A DNA stretch of 64,000 bases from assembly GCF_004348335.1 (NCBI RefSeq), contig NZ_SMJW01000001.1:1-64000 (forward strand). Direction: 5' to 3'. A model generated the notes under the pieces. The model was given only the letters and a program-made list of their open reading frames with translations. It had not been told where the DNA came from and did no database searches. The position numbers and the translations under genes are program-made. Numbering within the stretch: the first letter of the stretch is position 1; every line of letters starts with the position of its first letter. Source of the stretch: Actinomadura bangladeshensis. GTDB taxonomy: Bacteria; Actinomycetota; Actinomycetes; Streptosporangiales; Streptosporangiaceae. Positions 24,379 through 33,354 of this stretch are shown piece after piece.

Positions 24379-25080
24379 TCACGGACATGACGTGTGGTTC
24401 TCCTCCTCGTTCGAGAACGAATTCGGTCGCGAAGGCCCCTCGCCGCACAGCGCGTCCATGTCACCGGTTGCGGCTCGTGCGACCGCTGCGACGTGAGCTA
24501 CGGCGTCCATGGGTCGGGTCCGCAGCGATCTCCTCCGAAGAGGGGGTACGTCGTCGGTTTCGTGCTTGACCGAGTCCCAGTACCGGTTCTGAAGTCGCAG
24601 TGCGGTCTGCACGAGTTCCTGGTACGCCGCGTGCGTATCTTGCGCGTCCTGGACCACAGGTGGCGGAACGACCTCGATGTAGTACTGATCGCCATGCTGA
24701 GTAATTCGGTACTGGTCAGAGTCCAGGCTTGCGGCCAGTTCTTCGTCAACTCTTGGCTGATACCGAGCCGGTCACCGTTCTCGACGAGTTGTTCGGCGAC
24801 CTTCTTCAAAACTCAGCGCGTTCCTGCCCGCTGTGGGTCATCAGCCACGCGGCTACCTCACACGGTGACCACTGGCGACGTTCCAGGTTCACGAGGCCTT
24901 CGGTTGTTGCTCGCAGTCCAAAGGTCGCAGCAGTCGGCCCGGGACGGACGTCGGCGTCGACGCATCGACCGGATCCACGATCCGGTCGCCACAGCGGCGC
25001 AATATTATGAGCATGTTCAACTTCGCCGCAAGCACGAACTTCACAGACCGCCACCCCTCCGGTCACCGGGCGCAGGACCG
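24379..25080 (-). pseudogene. degraded conserved hypothetical gene
   Basis: Three consecutive minus-strand frames give one protein. The first contains LVNLERRQWSPCEVAAWLMT plus HSGQERAEF, the second LKKVAEQLVENGDRL, and the third RYQPRVDEELAASLDSDQYR followed by QYYIEVVPPPVVQDAQD, then AYQELVQTALRLQNRYWDSV. Frame changes occur near 24808 and 24763. The protein would be about 230 residues, hydrophilic and mostly helical, and I cannot name its family. It marks the boundary between the defence island and the catabolic region. Confidence 0.5.
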
Positions 25081-25215
25081 GCACCGACGGTGTCGCCGCA
25101 CCGGAATCACACTCACCAGCAGCTCATCGAACTTCTTTCGCCGCCCTCCGCACCCACCGCCGCCGTGCCCGTCGTCCCGTCTCGCGGACGAGACGAGCCT
25201 TGCACCAATGCGCTG

Positions 25216-25229
25216 AATCTGATTAGTTT
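25216..25229. promoter_or_regulatory. operator-like site S3
   Basis: AATCTGATTAGTTT at 25216-25229 lies 40 bases before the ketosynthase-like gene. It matches the shared pseudo-palindrome AATCT-N4-AGATT. A longer inverted repeat, CTGAA (25213-25217) and TTCAG (25228-25232), encloses it. It is the first of the series that precedes every transcription unit up to 55 kb. Confidence 0.55.
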
Positions 25230-25268
25230 CAGTCGGGTCGGCTCGTCGGGGAATCGGGGTGTACGACA

Positions 25269-26312
25269 ATGACGATGCGTCCGATGGACATCGTCGGGGT
25301 CGGCGTCGACCTCCCCGAGCCGGTGGACGTGCGCGAGCTCGCGGCCGGGCGGGATGCGCCGGTGGAGGGGTACTGCGGCTGGACGTCGGCCTGCCACGCC
25401 GGGCCGGACGACCATCCGAGCACCATGGGCACCCGTGCACTGGACCGAGCCTTGGCGTACGGCCTCGTGGCCGCCGACCTCCGCCTCGTCGTCTACTGCG
25501 GGGCGGCCCGCGACTACCAGCCCTCGTGGTCGGTGTCCACTGAGATCATGCGGCTCACCGAGGCGACCGAGGCCTGCCTCGGGATCGACACGACGGCGGC
25601 CACGCTCACCGGACTCGACCTCGTGCACGGCCGGCTCGCCCTGCACGGCGGCGGACACGCCGCCCTCGTCGCGGTGGAACGCTGGACGCACACGATCGAC
25701 CACGGCGACCCGGCGTCGAGCGCGCTATGGTCCGACGGTGACGGCGCCGCCGCGGCGGTCGTGGCCCTCGAGGCGGGCGCTCCGGGCCGCCTCCGGTTCG
25801 TCGCGGCGGAGTTCCGCAGCCGGAGCGAGTTCAACGGATACGTCAGGATCGAGTACGGCGGCACCCGCGCACCTCTGGCCCCCGCGGGGGAGGACCCGCA
25901 CCGGCGCCGCGTCGTCGGCCGCTCCTGGGACGACGTCATCGCCGCCTACCGCGACGGGTATGCCGCCGGCTACGCGACGCTCCGCGCCCGGTTCCCCACC
26001 GAGCCCACTCATCTGCTGTGCAGCCAGATCAGCCCGGGAGTGGTCGGCATCATCGGGGTCGGAGCTCGGCCTGTCGGACCGGACGACCGTCACCGGCCAC
26101 GCCACCGGTCACCTCGGAGGTCCCGACGTCCTTGTCGGCCTGCGCCGCTACCTCGACGAGGGCCACCGCGACCGGGCTGTCGTGATGGCCGCGAGCGCGT
26201 CGCATGCCTTCGGCACGGGCCTGCTGGTCTCCGACGACCCCTCGGGGTCCCCGCGCCTCATGACCCGCGGCCGACAGGGTCAGCCGGATCGACGGAAGGT
26301 GTCACCCCATGA
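25269..26312 (+). pseudogene. 3-oxoacyl-ACP synthase III-like (thiolase fold), frameshifted
   Basis: The N-terminal two thirds are in one frame (DIVGVGVDLPEPVDV, GYCGWTSACHAGPDDH, TEATEACLGIDTTAATL with the likely catalytic cysteine). After CSQISPGVVGIIG the continuation GSELGLSDRTTVTGHATGHL plus GGPDVLVGLRRYL is in another frame. An extra G in the run GGGG at 26055-26058 explains the shift. A second shift is needed to reach the TGA at 26310-26312, which overlaps the next start as ATGA. The KAS III/HMG-CoA synthase-like product would condense or cleave CoA thioesters. Sequencing error at a homopolymer is as likely as real inactivation. Confidence 0.7.
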
Positions 26313-27424
26313 GCTCTGCCCTGCTGACCGCACTCGACGACATCCGCCCCGGGCTGGAGGCCGACGGGTTCGGCCTGTTCGTGGCGTCCGTCGATGCCGG
26401 TCACGTCACGGTCTGCCTCGAGGCGCGCCCCGGCGCCTGCCACGACCGCCTGGTGCCCGACGACGTGCTCCAGCAGGTCGTGGAGTCGGCGATCCGCGAC
26501 GCCGATCCCTCGGTCGAGCGCGTCACACTCGTGAAGCAGGTTTCGACACCGCACCGGAGCACTGAGAGCGACATGGTCGGAGCATCACCGTACGGAGGCT
26601 TCTTCGAGGAGTCCGTCACCGTCGTCACCGGTGCCGGGAACGGTATCGGCCAGGCCACGGCGCGGGCGCTGGCCCGGGCCGGGGCACTCGTCGTCGCGTC
26701 CGACGTCGATCTCGCCGCCGCCGAGGAGACCGCCCGGTCGATCGAGGAGGAGGGGTATACCGCCTGGGCCCGCCGGGTCGACGTGACCTCGACCGAGGAC
26801 TACGCGGCCGTGCGCGACTTCTGCCTCGACACCTGGAGCCGGGTCGACCGGGTCGTGAACAACGCCGGCCTCGCCTCCACCGGGCTTCCCCCCGACCTCC
26901 CGATGGGCGAGTGGCAGCGGATCATCGACGTGAACCTGCTGGGCATCGTGCGCAGCAACGAGGCGTTCCTGCCCGTGCTGATCCGGCAGGGCCACGGCCA
27001 GCTGGTCAACACGGCCTCGACCTCGGGCATGTTCCCCTACGCCTACGACCGGCTGCCCTACGCCGCGACGAAGGCGGCGGTGATCGCGATGACCGAGGGG
27101 CTGGCCCTCTACCTGCGTCCGCAGGGGATCCGGGTGCACTGTGTGTGCCCCGCGGGGGTGCGCACATCGATGCCCAGCCGGATGCGTCACTTCGGCCCGG
27201 AGCGCACGATGGGGACCCCCGCCCTGCCGGTCGTCACCCCGGAGGCGATGGCCGCCACGATCCTCACCGGACTCGCCCGGGACACGTTCCTGATCTGTTC
27301 GGTGCCCGAGGCGTACGAGGAGTTCGCCCGCCGGGGCGCCGATCCCCAGGCGTATCTCGACGGCGCGATCGCGCGGCACGGTTTCCGGCCGCTGACCGGG
27401 CCCGGCACCGACCACGCGGGCTGA
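26309..27424 (+). CDS. fusion of a NifU-like domain and a short-chain dehydrogenase
   Basis: 371 residues. Residues 1-80 (ALLTALDDIRPGLEADGFGL to VERVTLVKQ) look like a NifU C-terminal-like domain with a CHDRLVPDDVL segment; only one cysteine of the usual CxxC remains (GACHDRL). From about residue 95 an SDR follows: VVTGAGNGIGQATA cofactor loop, NNAG, YAATK catalytic Tyr-Lys (Y250, K254 approximately) and CPAGVRT. It should oxidise or reduce a hydroxyl/keto group on a CoA-linked substrate. An ATG at 26572 could give the SDR alone. It overlaps the preceding gene by ATGA. Confidence 0.75.
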   Translation: MSSALLTALDDIRPGLEADGFGLFVASVDAGHVTVCLEARPGACHDRLVPDDVLQQVVESAIRDADPSVERVTLVKQVSTPHRSTESDMVGASPYGGFFEESVTVVTGAGNGIGQATARALARAGALVVASDVDLAAAEETARSIEEEGYTAWARRVDVTSTEDYAAVRDFCLDTWSRVDRVVNNAGLASTGLPPDLPMGEWQRIIDVNLLGIVRSNEAFLPVLIRQGHGQLVNTASTSGMFPYAYDRLPYAATKAAVIAMTEGLALYLRPQGIRVHCVCPAGVRTSMPSRMRHFGPERTMGTPALPVVTPEAMAATILTGLARDTFLICSVPEAYEEFARRGADPQAYLDGAIARHGFRPLTGPGTDHAG

Positions 27425-27446
27425 CCGGGCCGGCAGCGGACGCGAG

Positions 27447-28215
27447 TCAGCCCGCGGACGCCGGCCGGGTCCGGGCGTTCGCGCTGAGCGTCTCCACGGC
27501 CAGGCCGTAGGGGACGCCCTCCGCGATCAGTCGCTTGAGCCGCTGCGTCAGGGCCATCCGGGAGTAGCGCAGGGTCAGCGGCGGCTGCGTCACGAGCCCG
27601 GCGGCGATCTCGTGCGCCCGCGGCAGCAGCCGATCGGGCGCGACGACCTCGGCGACGACCCCGAACTCGGCCGCCTCCTGTGCGGTGAGGGTGCGGGAGG
27701 TGAGCAGGAAGTGCCGGCCGCGGTTCTCGCCGAGGGCGTTCAGCCAGGCGGTGTGGTTGCCGTCGCCGGGCACGACCCCGAGGTCGAGGTGGTTGTCCCG
27801 GAAGGTCGCCCGGTCGTCGGCGACGACGATGTCGGACATGATCACCAGTTCGGAATGGACGTGCGCGGCACCGTTCACCGCCCCGATCACGGGCACGTCG
27901 ATGTCGAGCAGCGCGGTCAGCAGCCGGGTGCCCTCGTAGATGGTGCGGTAGGCGCTCTCAGGGTCGGTCATCGGTGTGAAGGACCGCCAGTCCCCCCCGC
28001 GGGCAGAAGTCGGCGCCGCTGCCGGTCAGGATGACGACGCGGTTGTCCGGGTCCCCGCCGATCTCCCAGAAGGCGTCCGGGAGCTCGCGATGCCCCTGGC
28101 CACTGTGGATGTACGGACCGCCGTCGGTGTGCAGGGCCACCTCCAGCACCCCGTCGGTCCGCTCCATCCGGACGTGCTGGTACGCCTCGCTGTACTCGCT
28201 GAACGACCGGATCAC
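27447..28215 (-). pseudogene. enoyl-CoA hydratase/isomerase family gene split at a G7 run
   Basis: The N-terminal part (VIRSFSEYSEAYQHVRMERT then GVLEVALHTDGG, VVILTGSGADFCPR) stops early. Removing one G from the run of seven G (minus strand, about 28000) lets it continue GDWRSFTPMTDPESAYRTIY into the second part (DVPVIGAVNGAAHVHSELVI, LDLGVVPGDGNHTAW). The joined protein has about 255 residues and is a complete crotonase. The GTG at 28215 overlaps the upstream CoA-transferase stop as GTGA. It is last in a four-gene operon; artefact or pseudogene is undecided. Confidence 0.75.
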
Positions 28216-29381
28216 GCTCGTCCTCCGACGATGCCGAGCCGCTGCAGTTCGGCGATGGCGTCCGAATCCTCGCCGAGTTCCTCGAGGATCTCGGCGGTGT
28301 GCTCCCCCGGTGCGCACGCGGGCCGGCTGATGGCGCCGGGGGTCCTGCTGAAACGCGGAGCCGGTGCGCCCTGCGCGACTCCGCCCGGGGAGACGAACGT
28401 CGATCGCGCCACGTTGTGCGGGTGCTCGAGCGCCTCGCGCCAGGACAGCACCGGGGCGAAGCACGTCTCCTCGTGCTCCAGCAGTGCGCACCAGTCCGCG
28501 CGCGACCTCGTCGCGAACAGCTTCTCCAGCGCGCGCTTGCGGCCCGGCCAGCTCGTCTTGTCCAGCTGCGGCCTGACCTCCTCGTCGGGCAGGTCCCGCT
28601 CGAAGCCGGTCAGCTCGCAGAGCCGCGCGTAGAACTTCGGCTCGATCGCCCCGACCGAGATGAACTCCCCGTCGGCGCACTCGTAGACGTCGTAGAACGG
28701 CGCCCCCGTGTCCAACAGGTTGGTACCCCGCTCCGACTGCAGGCCCCGGGCCTGCATCGCGAACTCCAGGGCGCTCATCGCGGCGAGTCCGTCGAGGATC
28801 GCGGCGTCCACGACCTGGCCGCGACCGCTCGTCCGCGCCTCCAGGACCGCGCTCACGACCCCGAAGGCGAGCAGCATCCCGCCGCCTCCATAGTCGCCGA
28901 GCATGTTCAGCGGAGGGACGGGTCGCTCGCCGGGGCGCCCGATCCCGTGCAGGACACCGGAGAGAGCCATGAAGTTGATGTCGTGGGCGGCGTCCTGCGC
29001 CCAGGGCCCCTCCTGGCCCCATCCGGTCGCGCGGCCGTAGACCAGCTGCGGCCGGGCCGCGAGACACTCGTCCGGACCGAGCCCGAGCCGCTCCATCACG
29101 CCGGGTCGGTTGCCCTCGAGCAGGACGTCCGCGCTCCGGACGAGAGCGAGCAGCACCTCCCGCCCGCGCGGGTGCTTGAGGTCCAGGCCGATCGAGCGGC
29201 GTCCGCGCTTGGTGACGTCGAGGACCGGGTCGTCGCTCGCCCGGGTGTCCCGGGCCCGGTCGACCAGCACGACGTCCGCCCCCAGGTCCGCCAGCATCAT
29301 GGCGGCGAAGGGGACCGGCCCGAGTGCGGACATCTCGACCACCCGGACCCCGGTCAGCGGCCCGGAGCGCATACCCGTCAT
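28212..29381 (-). CDS. CaiB/BaiF family CoA-transferase or racemase
   Basis: 389 residues of the class III CoA-transferase/alpha-methylacyl-CoA racemase family. The start GPLTGVRVVEMSALGPVPFA, LADLGADVVLVDR, the basic LDLKHPRGREVLLALVRSAD segment and the interwoven GDYGGGGMLLAFGVVSAVLE loop are typical. The aspartate position of transferases or the His/Asp pair of racemases would decide the reaction; AQDAAHDINFMALSG keeps both a histidine and an aspartate, favouring a racemase-like role on 2-methylacyl-CoA. ATGA overlap with the upstream SDR and GTGA with the downstream crotonase. Confidence 0.85.
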   Translation of the reverse strand: MTGMRSGPLTGVRVVEMSALGPVPFAAMMLADLGADVVLVDRARDTRASDDPVLDVTKRGRRSIGLDLKHPRGREVLLALVRSADVLLEGNRPGVMERLGLGPDECLAARPQLVYGRATGWGQEGPWAQDAAHDINFMALSGVLHGIGRPGERPVPPLNMLGDYGGGGMLLAFGVVSAVLEARTSGRGQVVDAAILDGLAAMSALEFAMQARGLQSERGTNLLDTGAPFYDVYECADGEFISVGAIEPKFYARLCELTGFERDLPDEEVRPQLDKTSWPGRKRALEKLFATRSRADWCALLEHEETCFAPVLSWREALEHPHNVARSTFVSPGGVAQGAPAPRFSRTPGAISRPACAPGEHTAEILEELGEDSDAIAELQRLGIVGGRA

Positions 29382-30274
29382 GTGTGCTTCCGCATGTCGA
29401 CGAGTTCCTCGATGACGTCCTTCTCCCCGGCCGCGACGATCTCGGCGAAACGCTCGGACACCAGTTCCGGGGTCAGGGCGTCCGCGGCGACCTCGATCCC
29501 GGGGGTGTGGGCGACGTAGACCCGCCGCACCTCGCCGCCCCGCGCCTCGATCGTCTCGCCGTTGACCGGGCAGCTGTCGTGGGCCAGCACCGCCACCGGG
29601 TTCGCCACCGCCTCGGGCTTCCACGGCGCCATCCGGTCGCGGATCTCCTTCGAGCTGCTCTGCAGCATGCGGGTGAGCGCCCCAGGGCAGAGCGCGTTGA
29701 CCTTCATGCCATGGTTGCCGCCCTCGACGGCGAGGTCCCTGGTCAGGCCGTACAGAGCGCCCTTCGCCGCGGAGTACGTCGCCCGCAGGCCGTGGCCCTG
29801 GAACATCGCCGCGGAACAGGTGTTGACCACCCGGCCCCGACCGCCCGCGACGAGATGGGGCCACGCGGCCTGGGTGACCGACCAGGCCCCCAGCAGATGG
29901 ACGGCGAGGACCTTCTCGAAGACCGAACGGGGGGTGTCGACGAACGGGGCGGTGGGGTTGGTGCCGGCATTGTTGATCACGATGTCGACACCACCGAACC
30001 GGTCGACCGCAAGCTGCACGATCGCACGGGCCGACTGCTCATCGGAGACGTCGTGGCCGCTGGCGACGGCCTCTCCCCCGGCCTGCTCGATCTCCCGCAC
30101 CACCTCCTCGGCGGGAGTGAGCGACGCGCCGGCCGAACCGTCCGGCGGTCCCCCGAGGTCGTTCACGACGACCTTCGCCCCCCGCGAGGCGAGGAGCAGG
30201 GCGTAGGCGCGGCCCAGGCCGTGCCCGGCGCCGGTCACCACCGCCACCCGGTCGTCGAAGCGCAACTGCGTCAC
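29378..30274 (-). CDS. SDR, multifunctional-enzyme-2-like (3R)-hydroxyacyl-CoA dehydrogenase
   Basis: 298 residues. The long cofactor loop VVTGAGHGLGRAYALLLASR with VVVNDLGGPPDGS, NNAGTN, and YSAAKGALYGLTRDLAVEG are those of the dehydrogenase unit of peroxisomal multifunctional enzyme type 2. The extended C-terminus (after about 240) also fits. It probably oxidises a 3-hydroxyacyl-CoA to the 3-oxo form with NAD+. The GTG at 30274 overlaps the luciferase-like gene's stop as GTGA, so it is second in the operon. Confidence 0.85.
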   Translation of the reverse strand: MTQLRFDDRVAVVTGAGHGLGRAYALLLASRGAKVVVNDLGGPPDGSAGASLTPAEEVVREIEQAGGEAVASGHDVSDEQSARAIVQLAVDRFGGVDIVINNAGTNPTAPFVDTPRSVFEKVLAVHLLGAWSVTQAAWPHLVAGGRGRVVNTCSAAMFQGHGLRATYSAAKGALYGLTRDLAVEGGNHGMKVNALCPGALTRMLQSSSKEIRDRMAPWKPEAVANPVAVLAHDSCPVNGETIEARGGEVRRVYVAHTPGIEVAADALTPELVSERFAEIVAAGEKDVIEELVDMRKHT

Positions 30275-31323
30275 TGGCGTACTTCCTCTCGGGACGTTCG
30301 GGGTCCGTTCGCGGCCTCCCGGACGGGCACCGCAGGCTCCCGCTCCACCGTGATGTGCGGGAGCACCTCGTCCGCGAACAACCGCAGGCTCGCCCACCCC
30401 AGGGCGGGCGGCATGCCGCCTGCCAAGGGCCGGAAGCAGAGCACGCCGCCCGGACCGAGCTCCTCGACGAGCGCGACACACTCCTGCGGAGTGACGACGC
30501 GGTAGTGCGGCGAGCCCTGCAGCTCGGCGAGACCGGCCGTCGGGACGTACCCGGTGTACTCCCCCGCGCCGGCGGCGAACCGCGCGTAGGAGTTCATCTC
30601 GTGCAACAGGTACGGAGCCAGCTCGGACCAGGACCGGTCCGGGTCGTCGGAGACGTGGAGGAACCGGGGGCCCGACGGCGGCATCGGGCCGGGGTCGGGC
30701 AGGCCGAGAGCGGTGAGCTCCTCCCGGTAGTCGGTCCACGCATCGGGCAGGTGCGGCGCGAAGCCGTCCCCCACCCGCGCGGCCCGGCGCGCGGCCGGCC
30801 TGGATCCGCCGCCCACGACGAGCGGGGGCCGCGGCCGCTGGTGGGGCCGCGGCGTCACCCGGACCCGACGGCCTTCGTACTCGAACGACTCGCCGGACCA
30901 GGCGCGTCCGAGCACCTCGAGCCCGCGGTCGAGGGCCTTGCCCCGCTGCGACATCGCGCGCCCGAACATCTCGAACTCCTCGGGGACATACCCCACCCCG
31001 GGCGTGACGACGAGCCTCCCGCGGCTCAGGATGTCCACGACCGCCAAGTCCTCGGCCAGCCGGATCGGGTCGTGCAGGGGGACCAGCAGCGCCCCGACGA
31101 CGATGCTGATAGCCGAGGTCCGCGCGGCGACGGCCCCGGCCATGACGATCGGCGAGGGGAGGTAGCCGTCCGGGGCGCCGTGGTGCTCGTGGAGCATGAC
31201 CGAGTCGAAGCCGAGCCGGTCGGCCCACTCGATCTGGTCCAGGGCGGCGGCGTAGAGGTCCGCCCGCGCGGCCGGGTCGTCACCGTCCATGCGCATGTCG
31301 TACCGGAGCTTGAGAATAGCCAT
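30271..31323 (-). CDS. LLM-class (luciferase-like) flavin/F420-dependent oxidoreductase
   Basis: 350 residues with the luciferase-like TIM barrel: LKLRYDMRM start, ADRLGFDSVMLHEHHGAPDG at about 37-56, then VGALLVPLHDPIRLAEDLAV and the phosphate-binding region SRGRLVVTPGVGYVPEEFEM. Members are monooxygenases or F420-dependent dehydrogenases acting on cyclic or branched substrates. The ATG at 31323 has CGGAG six bases upstream and lies 38 bases from operator site S4. It is the first gene of the operon running down to the crotonase. Confidence 0.85.
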   Translation of the reverse strand: MAILKLRYDMRMDGDDPAARADLYAAALDQIEWADRLGFDSVMLHEHHGAPDGYLPSPIVMAGAVAARTSAISIVVGALLVPLHDPIRLAEDLAVVDILSRGRLVVTPGVGYVPEEFEMFGRAMSQRGKALDRGLEVLGRAWSGESFEYEGRRVRVTPRPHQRPRPPLVVGGGSRPAARRAARVGDGFAPHLPDAWTDYREELTALGLPDPGPMPPSGPRFLHVSDDPDRSWSELAPYLLHEMNSYARFAAGAGEYTGYVPTAGLAELQGSPHYRVVTPQECVALVEELGPGGVLCFRPLAGGMPPALGWASLRLFADEVLPHITVEREPAVPVREAANGPRTSREEVRQ

Positions 31324-31360
31324 CGCGACTCCGTCCGTTCCGCGCGACGCCCGTATCGCG

Positions 31361-31380
31361 CTAATGTGATCAGAAATTAG
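31361..31380. promoter_or_regulatory. operator-like site S4
   Basis: CTAATGTGATCAGAAATTAG at 31361-31380 is an inverted repeat (CTAAT/ATTAG) with the core AATGTGATCAGAAA at 31363-31376 in register with the shared motif. It lies 38 bases upstream of the luciferase-like gene and just beyond the end of the convergently arranged thiolase gene, so it should control the four-gene operon on the minus strand. Confidence 0.6.
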
Positions 31381-31417
31381 TACCACCCGGCCGGACGGGT
31401 CAACCGGGCCACCCGGG

Positions 31418-32635
31418 TCAGACCCCGCGCTCCAGGATGTGGACACCGCAGGCGGAGCCGAGCCCGATCACGTGGGCCAACCCCACCCTGGCCCCGTCGA
31501 TCTGCCGGTCCCCGGCCTCACCCCGGAGGTGATGGCACACCTCCCAGACGTTGGCGATACCGGTCGCCGCGATCGGGTGCCCCTTCGACTGCAGCCCGCC
31601 GGAGACGTTCACCGGGAGCCTGCCGTCGCGCCACGTCGCCCCGGACTCGAACAGGTCGACCGCACCGCCCGGCTCGCACAGCATCAGGTTGTCATAGTGG
31701 ACGAGCTCGGCGGTCGCGAAGCAGTCGTGCAGCTCGACGAGGTCGAGGTCTTCCGGCGCCACCCCGGCCGCGGTGTACGCCTGCTCGGCCGCGTTCCGGG
31801 TCAGCGTGTTGATGTCCGGGAGGACCTGGCACGCCTCGGTCCACGGGTCGCTGGTCAGGACCGAGGCACTGATCTTCACGGCCCGCCGGCGCTGGTCGGG
31901 GTCCATGCGCCTGAGCCGCTCACCGGACACGAGCACCGCGGCGGAGGCGCCGTCGCAGTTCGCCGAGCACATGGGACGGGTGTTGGGGTAGGCGACCATG
32001 ACGTCGTTCATGATCTGCTCGAGGGTCAGCCGCTTCGTGTAGGCCGCCAGCGGGTTGAGCGTGGAGTGGGCGTGGTTCTTCTCGCTGATGCGGGCGAAGA
32101 GTTCGAAGTCGCCCCGGCCGTACCGGTGGATGTACTCCATGCCGACCTGGGCGAAGACGCCCGGCATGGTCTCGGTCCCGATCCGACCGTCGAGGGGAGC
32201 CACCTGGCCGAGCCGGCCGGAGGGTTCGAACACCGCGCCGTCGGACTTCCCCACGCCGCCGCTGCCCAGCAGGCCGGCCCCGGAAAGCTTCTCCGCCCCC
32301 ACCGCCAGGCCCATGTCCGTCTCGCCGGCCTTGATGGCCAGCAGCACGGTCCGCAGGGCGGTCGCCCCGGTGGCGCACGCGTTCATCACGTTGTACACGG
32401 GCACCCCGGTCTGCCCGATCTGCTTCTGCAGCGCCTGCCCGAGCCGGCCGGGGCCGAGCAGCCCGTCGCCGCCCATGTAGTTGCCCGCCGCCAGCACCCC
32501 GATGTCGGACATCCCGACGCCGGCGTCGGCGATCGCTCCCCGCGCGGCCTCCGCCGCGAGGTCGACGACGTCGCGGTCCGGGTACTTCCCGAACTTCGTC
32601 ATCGTGATGCCGAGGATCCACACGTCGTCCGTCAC
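31418..32635 (-). CDS. thiolase (SCP-x/lipid-transfer type)
   Basis: 405 residues. The nucleophilic cysteine is present in MNACATGATALRTVL (about residue 87). HDCFATAELVHYDNL and the C-terminal GGLQSKGHPIAATG histidine loop and GSACGVHIL are also there. It should catalyse CoA-dependent cleavage of a 3-oxoacyl-CoA. SCP-x-type thiolases act on branched or sterol side chains. The GTG at 32635 begins one base after the stop of the DUF35 partner gene, so the two proteins are probably a complex. Confidence 0.9.
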   Translation of the reverse strand: MTDDVWILGITMTKFGKYPDRDVVDLAAEAARGAIADAGVGMSDIGVLAAGNYMGGDGLLGPGRLGQALQKQIGQTGVPVYNVMNACATGATALRTVLLAIKAGETDMGLAVGAEKLSGAGLLGSGGVGKSDGAVFEPSGRLGQVAPLDGRIGTETMPGVFAQVGMEYIHRYGRGDFELFARISEKNHAHSTLNPLAAYTKRLTLEQIMNDVMVAYPNTRPMCSANCDGASAAVLVSGERLRRMDPDQRRRAVKISASVLTSDPWTEACQVLPDINTLTRNAAEQAYTAAGVAPEDLDLVELHDCFATAELVHYDNLMLCEPGGAVDLFESGATWRDGRLPVNVSGGLQSKGHPIAATGIANVWEVCHHLRGEAGDRQIDGARVGLAHVIGLGSACGVHILERGV

Positions 32636-32636
32636 G

Positions 32637-33035
32637 TCACACCTGCGCAGGTTCGAAGCCGAAGCCGACGGCCTCGGTACCGGAGGAGTCCTCGCCGACC
32701 ACGTAGGTGGCCAGGCGGACCTTCATGCCGAGCCGGACGTGGTCCGGGTCGGCGGGGGTGTTGATGATGTTGCCCTTGACCGAGGTGCCGTCGCAGTCGA
32801 CCACCGCGGCGACGTAGGGCACCCGCACGCCGGGCGCGGCGAAGGACACGATGGTGAACGCCCGGATCTCGCCCTCACCCGCCACGGCGACGTCCCCGAA
32901 CGCCGTCCCGAAGCAGCGGGAGCAGGCATTGCGGTGGTCGAAGTAGCGAGCCCGGCACTGCGTGCACTCGTGCGCGATCAGATGCGGGTGCTCACCGAGT
33001 ATCAGGTAGTCGACGAGTGGGACCTGCTGTGTCAT
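32637..33035 (-). CDS. DUF35/OB-fold zinc-ribbon acyl-CoA-binding protein
   Basis: 132 residues. A rubredoxin-like zinc ribbon (HECTQCRARYFDHRNACSRC, about 20-40) precedes an OB fold (GEIRAFTIVSFAAPGVRVPY and VVDCDGTSVKGNI). These proteins pair with thiolases or thiolase-like aldolases and help bind the CoA substrate. The start has GGAG six bases upstream. It leads the two-gene unit with the thiolase, transcribed from the divergent promoter containing site S5. Confidence 0.9.
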   Translation of the reverse strand: MTQQVPLVDYLILGEHPHLIAHECTQCRARYFDHRNACSRCFGTAFGDVAVAGEGEIRAFTIVSFAAPGVRVPYVAAVVDCDGTSVKGNIINTPADPDHVRLGMKVRLATYVVGEDSSGTEAVGFGFEPAQV

Positions 33036-33174
33036 GCGATTCTCCGTTCGTCCCACGTGCGACTCTGCGTGAGGGCCGGCCGCGCCGCTGCGGGCCGCCG
33101 CGAGAGGCCCCGGGTGGCGGACCGACGTCGGCATGCCCCGCCGAAACGTCGCGTTCGGAGCCTCTTGCCACGAA

Positions 33175-33188
33175 ATGTTATCAGCTTT
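33175..33188. promoter_or_regulatory. operator-like site S5 in a 319-base divergent promoter region
   Basis: AATGTTATCAGCTT at 33175-33188 fits the shared motif. The intergenic region 33036-33354 between the DUF35/thiolase unit and the SDR/oxidoreductase unit holds this single AT-rich element in otherwise GC-rich sequence; I see no gene in it. One site could control both directions. Confidence 0.55.
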
Positions 33189-33354
33189 AGGCTGGCGGCC
33201 GCCCCTGTGACGCCTCTTACAGACGTCGCGGTCGACGACCACAGGACCGGATCCGCCGCAGGCCGGATCCGGAACCCGTGACGGGCCGAGCACATCGGGG
33301 GCACCCCTCTCTCGACTCGCCGGCGCACGACGACAGCACAGGAGGGACACACCC

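Noticed and set aside
28299-29519. Open frame antisense to the CoA-transferase gene
   Set aside because: Arg/Pro/Gln-rich with no domain, while the minus strand gives a full-length CaiB/BaiF protein.
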